Shown: positions 1-5,137 of the stretch, piece by piece
Position numbering within the stretch: position 1 is the first letter of the stretch
Layout of the letters: every line of letters starts with the position of its first letter
NCBI GenBank assembly: GCA_900769965.1
Contig: CAAGIQ010000023.1
Span: 1-8,431 of the forward strand
Direction: 5' to 3'
Length of the DNA stretch: 8,431 bases
Source: Bacilli bacterium
GTDB taxonomy: Bacteria > Bacillota_I > Bacilli_A > RFN20 > CAG-288
Translations under genes and position numbers: made by a program
The notes under the pieces: model-generated
What the model saw: only the letters and a program-made list of their open reading frames with translations
The model's database searches: none
Told to the model about the DNA's origin: nothing

Positions 1-18
1 ACGACGCTCTTCCGATCT
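1..18 (+). other. Illumina TruSeq adapter remnant at contig end
   Basis: The first 18 bases, ACGACGCTCTTCCGATCT, are identical to the 3' end of the standard Illumina TruSeq read-1 adapter. They are not genomic sequence. The real insert starts at or about base 19, and any residue inferred from codons reaching into these bases would be false. Confidence 0.95.
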
Positions 19-20
19 TT

Positions 21-203
21 CACCTTCATCACGAAGCGTTGAGCTTCCTCATCGATATCTTTTAATTTCTCCAAGTTATTTAGAAGCTTATAAGAGCTAT
101 CGTTAACCATAAAATCTTTAAACTTATAACCCTTCTCCACACATTTCATAACATCGTTAAGATATCTCTTCTTAACCTCGTTCATCTTTTCGTTTTTATT
201 CAT
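21..203 (-). CDS. Unknown small protein, C-terminus cut off by contig end
   Basis: An open frame starts with ATG at 203-201 and runs without a stop to the adapter junction, giving 61 residues. A clear ribosome binding site, GAGGAG, lies about 8 bases upstream, which supports a real start. The visible part begins MNKNEKMNEVKK and is rich in Lys, Glu and Asn, looks largely helical, and has one Cys (residue 21) and no signal peptide or membrane segment. I do not recognise the family. It is separated from the GGGtGRT operon by a strong terminator, so it should have its own promoter. A weak candidate is a TTCTCA/TATAGT pair with 18-base spacing, whose -10 lies at 288-293, which would leave a leader of about 78 bases. 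Confidence 0.7.
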
Positions 204-336
204 AAAATTAACTCCTCTACTAACTATTAGGACAAAACTAGTTATTTTTTAAAAAATTTCTAGAAAAAGATGATTAAAGGCGAAAAAACTATATTCTTTT
301 ACGGTTAATAATGAGAAATTAGCTATATTTTTCCAT
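204..336 (-). promoter_or_regulatory. Leader/promoter region of the truncated small gene
   Basis: This AT-rich stretch separates the terminator of the GGGtGRT operon from the start codon at 203. Reading the minus strand, TATAGT (plus-strand 288-293) resembles a -10 box, with TTCTCA 18 bases upstream as a poor -35. A near-perfect palindrome lies at 238-263: CTAG arms enclosing six T then six A, with two mismatched positions per arm. It has almost no loop, so it is more likely an AT-rich palindrome or protein site than a terminator. No coding sequence is visible on either strand. Confidence 0.35.
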
Positions 337-369
337 AAAAAAACCAAGAAGGAATCTCTCCCCTCTTGG
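337..369 (-). terminator. Rho-independent terminator of the scaffold/GGGtGRT operon
   Basis: On the minus strand a 10-bp stem, CCAAGAGGGG with TCCTTCTTGG (two G-T pairs), encloses a 6-base loop AGAGAT and is followed at once by seven T residues (plus-strand A run 337-343). It begins about 20 bases after the stop of the GGGtGRT gene. The stem length and T tract make this a strong intrinsic terminator. Confidence 0.92.
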
Positions 370-388
370 CAGAAGTAGTTAATAGAAA

Positions 389-1387
389 TTACTTGTTAGC
401 TTCGTAGACAGCAACAGCGCAGGCAACTGTAGCACCAACCATTGGGTTATTACCCATACCGATAAGACCCATCATTTCAACGTGAGCTGGAACGGAGGAA
501 GAACCGGCGAATTGAGCATCAGCGTGCATTCTACCCATGGAGTCAGTTAAACCATAGGAAGATGGACCAGCAGCCATGTTATCTGGGTGTAAGGTACGGC
601 CTGTACCACCACCAGAAGCAACTGAGAAGTATTTAACACCGTGTGAGTAGCACCAGTTTTTATAGGTACCAGCAACTAAGTGTTGGAATCTAGTTGGGTT
701 TGTGGAGTTACCAGTTATAGAAACACCGACGTTTTCGTGTTTCATGATGGCAACACCTTCGTTAGTTTCGTTAGCGCCATAGCAACGGATCTTGCTTCTT
801 TCACCAGTTGAGAATGGAATCTCTTCTTCGATGATCAATTTAGAATTCAAGAAGTCGTAGCTTGTCTTAACATAGGTAAAGCCGTTGATTCTAGAAATGA
901 TGTAGGCAGCATCTTTACCTAAACCGTTTAAGATAACCTTAAGTGGAGTTTTTCTAGCTTTGTTAGCGTTTCTAGCGATACCGATAGCACCTTCAGCAGC
1001 CGCGAAAGATTCGTGACCAGCTAAGAAGCAGAAGCAAGTGGTATCTTCGGAAAGGAGCATAGCACCTAAGTTACCATGACCTAAACCGACTTCTCTTGTT
1101 TCAGCGACGGAGCCTGGAACGCAGAAAGCTTGTAAGCCAACGCCGATTAATTCAGCAGCTTCAGGAGCGGTTTTAACGCCTTTCTTTAAACCTAAAGCAA
1201 CGCCTAATGTGTAAGCCCAAACAGCGTTATCGAAACAGATTGGTTGAACACCTCTAACGATTTTTTCAACATCGATACCTTTTGATAAGCAGAGTTCACG
1301 GCATTCTTCTAAATCTTTGAATCCGTATTTAGCTAAGCACTCGTTGATGCCTTTTTCTCTACGATTGTAGTTTTCAAAATTTACCAT
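389..1387 (-). CDS. GGGtGRT-family protein (function unknown)
   Basis: The 332-residue product carries the motif GGGTGRT at residues 259-265, followed by a conserved-looking LHPDNMAAGPSSYG stretch. This is the signature after which the bacterial/archaeal GGGtGRT family is named; as far as I know, no biochemical function is established. The protein looks soluble, with no signal peptide or membrane helix. It is rich in Gly and Ala and has ten Cys (18, 29, 33, 51, 89, 118, 120, 202, 246, 323), including C118-x-C120, which would suit metal or iron-sulfur binding, but this is inference. The ATG at 1387 has an AAAGGA ribosome binding site about 10 bases upstream, lying inside the end of the preceding gene. 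Only 6 bases separate it from the stop of the NifU/IscU-like scaffold gene, so the two are almost certainly co-transcribed and probably translationally coupled. That pairing suggests the scaffold delivers a cluster to, or works with, this protein. Length and motif look intact. Confidence 0.9.
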   Translation of the reverse strand: MVNFENYNRREKGINECLAKYGFKDLEECRELCLSKGIDVEKIVRGVQPICFDNAVWAYTLGVALGLKKGVKTAPEAAELIGVGLQAFCVPGSVAETREVGLGHGNLGAMLLSEDTTCFCFLAGHESFAAAEGAIGIARNANKARKTPLKVILNGLGKDAAYIISRINGFTYVKTSYDFLNSKLIIEEEIPFSTGERSKIRCYGANETNEGVAIMKHENVGVSITGNSTNPTRFQHLVAGTYKNWCYSHGVKYFSVASGGGTGRTLHPDNMAAGPSSYGLTDSMGRMHADAQFAGSSSVPAHVEMMGLIGMGNNPMVGATVACAVAVYEANK

Positions 1388-1393
1388 GATATT

Positions 1394-2086
1394 TTATTCC
1401 TTTCTTGGGTCGATGTATTTAACGGCGTCATCGAAACGACCATAATGACCCTTAGCTTTTTCATAAGCTTCTTTTGGATCGACACCTGAACGGATAGCAT
1501 TCATCATTTTTCCAAGGTTAACGAATTCGTAACCGATGATTTCAGAGTTAGCATCTAAGCCTAAACGTAAGACGTAACCATCTGTCATCTCTAAGTAACG
1601 TGGACCTTTGGCTTTAGTACCAAACATTGTAGCGACTTGAGAACGTAAATTCTTACCTAAGTCATCCATACCGCTACCGACTGGTAAACCGTTTTCGGAG
1701 AAAGCAGTTTGTGAACGTCCATAGACTAATTGCTTGAAGATTTCTCTCATAGCGACGTTGATAGCATCGCAAACTAAGTCGGTATTTAAACCTTCTAATA
1801 AAGTCTTACCTTGTAAGATTTCGCAGGCCATAGCAGCGGAATGAGTCATACCAGAACAGCCGATAGTTTCAACTAAAGCTTCTTCGATGATTCCGTTTTT
1901 GACATTTAATGTCAATTTACAAGCACCTTGTTGTGGGGCGCACCAACCGATACCGTGGCTAAGACCAGAAATGTCTTTGATCTCTTTAGCTAATACCCAT
2001 TTTCCTTCTTCAGGTATTGGAGCTGGGCCGTGATCGCAGCCTTTTTTAACGACGCACATGTCGTTTACTAATTCGGAATACTCCAT
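1394..2086 (-). CDS. NifU/IscU-like iron-sulfur cluster assembly scaffold protein
   Basis: The 230-residue product has an IscU/NifU-N-like core at about residues 45-110. GACKLTLNVKNGIIEEA (54-70) contains the first candidate ligand, C56, and ETIGCSGMTHSAAMACEILQGKTL (73-96) contains the second, C77, in the place of the GCGSAIAS segment of IscU, followed by the typical GKT-LxE-L. The third IscU cysteine (the HCS motif) is not obvious; the equivalent stretch reads GRSQTAFSE. Residues about 140-230 form an extra C-terminal part not found in plain IscU. Such proteins are found next to GGGtGRT genes, as here. An upstream in-frame ATG at 2140 would add 18 residues (MEMLGILCIPNRKRD...), but it has no ribosome binding site and lies upstream of the predicted transcription start near 2114. 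The ATG at 2086 is preceded by AGAGAG about 11 bases away and gives a natural MEYSELVND start. The reaction is presumably transient [Fe-S] assembly and transfer in the cytoplasm. Confidence 0.85.
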   Translation of the reverse strand: MEYSELVNDMCVVKKGCDHGPAPIPEEGKWVLAKEIKDISGLSHGIGWCAPQQGACKLTLNVKNGIIEEALVETIGCSGMTHSAAMACEILQGKTLLEGLNTDLVCDAINVAMREIFKQLVYGRSQTAFSENGLPVGSGMDDLGKNLRSQVATMFGTKAKGPRYLEMTDGYVLRLGLDANSEIIGYEFVNLGKMMNAIRSGVDPKEAYEKAKGHYGRFDDAVKYIDPRKE

Positions 2087-2098
2087 GTAGTAAATATC
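2087..2098 (-). promoter_or_regulatory. Weak, distant ribosome binding site of the scaffold gene
   Basis: Reading the minus strand, GAAAGAGAGATATTTACTAC precedes the ATG at 2086. The purine run AGAGAG is the only Shine-Dalgarno-like sequence near any of the candidate starts, although its spacing of about 11 bases is on the long side. It favours the start at 2086 over those at 2140 and 2134. Confidence 0.5.
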
Positions 2099-2111
2099 TC
2101 TCTTTCTATTT

Positions 2112-2128
2112 GGGATACATAGTATCCC
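2112..2128. promoter_or_regulatory. 17-bp perfect inverted repeat, probable operator
   Basis: GGGATACATAGTATCCC is a perfect inverted repeat with 7-bp arms (GGGATAC/GTATCCC) and a 3-base centre. It covers the proposed -10 box and start point of the scaffold/GGGtGRT operon, a classic place for a repressor to bind. I cannot match it to Fur, PerR, Rex, NrdR, MntR or IscR consensus sites from memory, so the regulator is unknown. It has no T run and would form a 3-base loop, so it is not a terminator. Confidence 0.6.
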
Positions 2129-2148
2129 TAACATCTCCATTTTCGCAA
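2121..2148 (-). promoter_or_regulatory. Predicted sigma-A promoter of scaffold/GGGtGRT operon
   Basis: On the minus strand, TTGCGA (2148-2143, 4/6 to TTGACA) is followed after 16 bases by GATACT (2126-2121, 4/6 to TATAAT). The start point would be near 2114, leaving a leader of about 28 bases before the ATG at 2086. A perfect TTGACA lies a little further upstream (2160-2155), but no reasonable -10 follows it at 16-19 bases. The -10 lies inside the 2112-2128 palindrome. Confidence 0.5.
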
Positions 2149-2252
2149 ATTAAATGTCAAAAAACAAGTAGAGTACTAGGTTAATAATATAGTAAAATGA
2201 CTTATAAGATATATACGCACACTAAATGCAACCGTTTTCTTAAAAAATCGCA

Positions 2253-2280
2253 TTAAAACGCGCATGTTATGTTGTAAAAT
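2253..2280 (+). promoter_or_regulatory. Predicted promoter of the mgtE operon
   Basis: TTAAAA (2253-2258) and TAAAAT (2275-2280) are separated by 16 bases and match sigma-A boxes at 4/6 and 5/6. Transcription would begin near 2287, giving a leader of about 67 bases. Other AT-rich matches exist in 2160-2220 (for instance TATAGT near 2189), so the exact promoter is uncertain. Confidence 0.4.
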
Positions 2281-2307
2281 AAATTTTAGGTAACCTCAGT
2301 TTGCCTT

Positions 2308-2342
2308 AAGAAAGGAGGATGCTTTCTTATTTTTAAAGAAAG
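2308..2342 (+). promoter_or_regulatory. mgtE leader with two mutually exclusive hairpins around the ribosome binding site
   Basis: Three 7-base segments occur in order: AAGAAAG (2308-2314), CTTTCTT (2322-2328) and AAGAAAG (2336-2342). The middle one can pair perfectly with either flank. The first pairing puts the strong ribosome binding site AAAGGAGG (2311-2318) partly in the stem and partly in a 7-base loop (GAGGATG). The second pairing leaves it free and, by looping out 2322-2342 or slightly more, shortens its distance to the ATG at 2354 from 35 to about 10-14 bases. This looks like a translational switch or a structured ribosome binding site. The stems are AT-rich and weak, so the proposal is structural inference only. 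Confidence 0.45.
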
Positions 2343-2353
2343 TGAAAAGAATT

Positions 2354-3817
2354 ATGGAAGAAAAAGAAAATAACCTCGCCGAAGAAGAATTAGACACTTT
2401 GGAAGAAATGGAACAGGAGCAAGAACAAAACACTACTGAGCTTTTAGATTTAGTAAAATCTAAAAAGGTAGACAAACTACGAGATTTTGTTAGCGAACAC
2501 TCCCCTATCGACATCGCTTATATGCTAAATGAACTCGAGGATGACATCGACATCGTCTTCCTTTTCAAAGCGGTTCAAAACGATATAACCGCCGAGATAT
2601 TCTCCTACCTCGACCACGAACAGAAAGAGAAGATCGTCAAAGCCTTCTCCTCAAAAGAAGTTAGAGACCTTATCGATAAGATGGCAACCGACGACTTAGT
2701 CGATTTCGTCGAAGAGCTCCCTTCTAACTTAGTTAATAAAGTCATATCTAACGCTTCACAAGAAGATAGAAAAGAAATTAACGCTTTTCTAAACTACAAG
2801 GAAGATTCAGCTGGTTCGATCATGACCACTGAATATGTTGAAATCAAAGAACACATCACTTGTAAAGAAGCTTTAAAACGTATCAAATCCGTTGGTAAAG
2901 AAGCTGAAACCATCTACACCACTTTCGTAGTTGATGCTTCTAGAAAACTAGTCGGAGCTCTTTATCTAGACGACTTAATCTTCGCCGATGACAAGACTTT
3001 AGTAGATGACATCATGAACGATGATTACATCTCAGTAAGCGTAGACGTCGACCAAGAAAACGTCGCCTTGCTCATGAAAAAATACGATATCACAACCATT
3101 CCAGTAGTAAATAAAGATGATAGACTACTAGGAATTATCACCATCGACGATATCATGGACGTCATCGAACAAGAGCAAACTGAAGACTTACAAAAGATGG
3201 CTGCTACAACACCTATCGAAGGCGATTATTCTAAAACTAGCGTCTTCAAGCTAGCTTGGGCTAGAGTTCCTTGGTTGTTGTTCTTGATGCTTTCAGCCAC
3301 TTTAACTGGAATCATTCTTAACATTTTTGAAACAGCTTTGCAGGTACTTCCAGTCCTAACCTTATTCATCCCGATGCTTATGGATACAGGAGGTAATGCT
3401 GGAGGTCAAACTACTACCATAGTTACCCGTTCGTTAGCTCTAGGTCAAATCAAATTAAGAGACTTCTTCAAAGTAGTTTTTAAAGAGTTCAGAGTTGCCT
3501 TAATCGTCGGCTTATGCGTCGCTATAGTTAACTTCGGATGGATATTCATAGAACTTCACTTTGGAATATTCCAATTCGATCCAGCTTCAAACGCCAACAA
3601 TCCAGATTGGTTAATAGCTCTACTTGTAGCGCTAACTTCCTACTGCGTCATCATTCTTTCTAAGACCATAGGTTCATGCTTGCCGTTATTTGCTAAACTA
3701 ATTCACCTAGATCCAGCCATCATGGCAGGTCCACTTGTAACAACCATAGTTGATGCTTGCTCATTAGCTGTCTACTTACTTTTATCAAGTTTAATCTTAA
3801 ACGGAGTTTCATTATAA
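2354..3817 (+). CDS. mgtE: MgtE-family magnesium transporter/channel
   Basis: The 487-residue product has the full MgtE architecture. An acidic, helical N-terminal tail (1-30, many Glu/Gln) leads into the MgtE N domain (about 35-150). A CBS pair follows: LNYKEDSAGSIMTTEYV at about 146-162 starts the first, and MNDDYISVSVDVDQENVALL at 221-240 starts the second, ending at the linker helix near 275. The pore domain (about 300-487) has around five membrane helices. MDTGGNAGGQTTT (343-355) corresponds to the conserved GTGGNxGxQ segment of MgtE, and D467 in TTIVDACS matches the pore aspartate that binds Mg2+. The protein imports Mg2+ across the cell membrane, with the N and CBS domains sensing internal Mg2+ and closing the pore. 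The usual length is about 450 residues; the excess is mostly the acidic N-terminus. A GTG at 2342 would add 4 residues; neither start has a normally spaced ribosome binding site, and I prefer the ATG. The ATP-grasp gene follows after 20 bases. Confidence 0.93.
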   Translation: MEEKENNLAEEELDTLEEMEQEQEQNTTELLDLVKSKKVDKLRDFVSEHSPIDIAYMLNELEDDIDIVFLFKAVQNDITAEIFSYLDHEQKEKIVKAFSSKEVRDLIDKMATDDLVDFVEELPSNLVNKVISNASQEDRKEINAFLNYKEDSAGSIMTTEYVEIKEHITCKEALKRIKSVGKEAETIYTTFVVDASRKLVGALYLDDLIFADDKTLVDDIMNDDYISVSVDVDQENVALLMKKYDITTIPVVNKDDRLLGIITIDDIMDVIEQEQTEDLQKMAATTPIEGDYSKTSVFKLAWARVPWLLFLMLSATLTGIILNIFETALQVLPVLTLFIPMLMDTGGNAGGQTTTIVTRSLALGQIKLRDFFKVVFKEFRVALIVGLCVAIVNFGWIFIELHFGIFQFDPASNANNPDWLIALLVALTSYCVIILSKTIGSCLPLFAKLIHLDPAIMAGPLVTTIVDACSLAVYLLLSSLILNGVSL

Positions 3818-3837
3818 ATTAAAAGGAGAAAAATATC

Positions 3838-5025
3838 ATGAATTTTGTATTCGTATCACCGCACTTTCCAGATAGTTATTACCGCTTCTGCCGCGGATTA
3901 AAAAACAACGGAGTTAACGTACTAGGAATCGCCGATGTTCCTTATGATTATTTGCCTCAAAATGTCAAAGAAAGCTTATGCGATTACTACTATGTACACT
4001 CTTTAGAAAACTACGACGAGAAAACTAGAGCTTTAGGCTATTTCATATCGAAATACGGCCACATCGATTTCTTAGAATCTAATAACGAATACTGGTTAGA
4101 ATCCGACTCCTGGTTACGTACCGATTTCAACATCTTCACCGGACCAAAATCAGAAGACATCAAATACTTTAGATATAAATCGTTGATGAAAGAAAAATAC
4201 AAACTCGCTAACGTAAAAACTGCGAGATACCATCTAGTTGAAAACGAAGAAGACACTCGTGCTTTCGTTAAGGAAGTAGGTTTCCCTCTCATCGTAAAAC
4301 CAGATGACGGAGTCGGTGCAGGAAACACCCATAAACTTAAAAATGAAGCGGACTTAGATAACTTTTTAAAGACTAAAGATCCACATGTAAAATTCATCAT
4401 GGAGGAATTCATCAAGGGTGAACTCATCTCCTTTGATGGAGTCTGCGATTCAAAAGGAAGAGTAGCCTTCCCTACTCACCACGTCTTCCCAACTCCAATC
4501 ATGGATGTAGTTAACGAAGATAAAGACGTTTTCTACTACACCAACAAAGAGATACCTCAAGATCTATACGATGCTGGACAAAGAGTCCTATTAGCTTTCG
4601 GAGCAAAATCTCGTTTCTACCACTTGGAATTCTTCAGATTAACCGAAGATAAAAAAGGTTTAGGTAAAAAAGGTGATTTGATAGGTCTAGAAGTTAACAT
4701 GCGCGCTCCAGGCGGCTACACTCCAGATATGATAAACTTCGCTTATTCCTGCGACATCTATCAAATCTGGGCTGATGTCATGGCTTTCGATGAAGTTAGA
4801 CACGCTCCAACTCTTGAAAAGCAATATTGCTGCTACTGCGCTAGAAGATTCGATAGAGCCTATAAGCACTCAATCGATGAAATCTTAGAAAAGTACAAGC
4901 AAATCTGCTTCTATAAAGACAACCCAAAAGTTCTTTCTGACGCTATGGGTGACTACTTCTTCATGTGCCGTTTTGTAAATAAAGAGGACATGGATGAATA
5001 CATTAAATTCATATTAGAAAAATAA
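3838..5025 (+). CDS. ATP-grasp domain enzyme, substrate unknown
   Basis: The 395-residue soluble product has an N-terminal Rossmann-like pre-ATP-grasp part (MNFVFVSPHFPDSYYRF, with SNNEYWL at 81-87). A three-part ATP-grasp fold follows: VKPDDGVGAGNT (153-164, ATP-binding Lys and glycine loop), MEEFIKGE (188-195, adenine-contacting hinge) and LEVNMRAPGG (284-293), where E285 and N287 are the usual Mg-ATP ligands. It resembles the carboxylate-amine ligase/carbamoyl-phosphate synthase L-chain branch, which activates a carboxylate as acyl-phosphate and joins it to an amine or thiol. The true substrates are not evident, and a Cys-rich YCCYC patch (330-334) near the C-terminus is unusual. A ribosome binding site AAAAGGAG lies 9 bases before the ATG. 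It sits 20 bases after mgtE, so it is co-transcribed with a Mg2+ importer, and a terminator follows it. Confidence 0.85.
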   Translation: MNFVFVSPHFPDSYYRFCRGLKNNGVNVLGIADVPYDYLPQNVKESLCDYYYVHSLENYDEKTRALGYFISKYGHIDFLESNNEYWLESDSWLRTDFNIFTGPKSEDIKYFRYKSLMKEKYKLANVKTARYHLVENEEDTRAFVKEVGFPLIVKPDDGVGAGNTHKLKNEADLDNFLKTKDPHVKFIMEEFIKGELISFDGVCDSKGRVAFPTHHVFPTPIMDVVNEDKDVFYYTNKEIPQDLYDAGQRVLLAFGAKSRFYHLEFFRLTEDKKGLGKKGDLIGLEVNMRAPGGYTPDMINFAYSCDIYQIWADVMAFDEVRHAPTLEKQYCCYCARRFDRAYKHSIDEILEKYKQICFYKDNPKVLSDAMGDYFFMCRFVNKEDMDEYIKFILEK

Positions 5026-5038
5026 ATAATTTAGTTAT

Positions 5039-5073
5039 TGGCGGTACTTAAAATAGTATCGCCATTTTTTATT
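5039..5073 (+). terminator. Rho-independent terminator of the mgtE/ATP-grasp operon
   Basis: A 9-bp stem, TGGCGGTAC with GTATCGCCA (one G-T pair), encloses an 8-base loop and is followed by six T residues (5065-5070). It begins 13 bases after the stop of the ATP-grasp gene. Confidence 0.9.
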
Positions 5074-5097
5074 ACAACGATGAAAATCTAACCATTC

Positions 5098-5129
5098 AAA
5101 AACGCCGCAAATTAATTATCTACGACGTT
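5098..5129 (-). terminator. Rho-independent terminator of htpG
   Basis: On the minus strand AACGTCG pairs with CGGCGTT (7 bp, one G-T), extendable inward by several A-T and G-T pairs, and the hairpin runs into TTTTT. It starts 8 bases after the htpG stop. Together with the 5039-5073 hairpin it separates two converging operons. Confidence 0.75.
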
Positions 5130-5137
5130 CATATTTA

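Noticed and set aside
2087..2140. Longer scaffold protein starting at ATG 2140 (or 2134)
   Set aside because: These ATGs have no usable ribosome binding site, the extra codons run through the promoter and palindrome, and they lie upstream of the predicted transcription start.
2233..2260. CGTTTT/AAAACG inverted repeat in the divergent intergenic region
   Set aside because: It has six mostly A-T pairs around a 16-base loop, well within what AT-rich DNA gives by chance.
2319..2336. Five-codon leader peptide ORF (MLSYF, then stop) right after AAAGGAGG
   Set aside because: The ATG touches the ribosome binding site with no spacing, so initiation there is unlikely.
2286..2342. M-box (Mg2+) riboswitch upstream of mgtE, suggested by TTTTAGGTAACCTC
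   Set aside because: The M-box core (GTTAGGTGAGGCTCC and later conserved segments) is absent, and the leader from the predicted start point is only about 67 bases, too short for that riboswitch.
2296..2514. Minus-strand 72-codon frame rich in Ser, Phe and Lys
   Set aside because: It is antisense to the Glu/Lys-rich start of mgtE, a composition artefact with no ribosome binding site or family resemblance.
4038..4427. Minus-strand 129-codon frame opposite the ATP-grasp gene
   Set aside because: It is antisense to a well-supported gene, has no start signals and shows no recognisable motif; the same applies to the shorter frames at 4687-4869 and 5880-6077 (plus strand, antisense to htpG).
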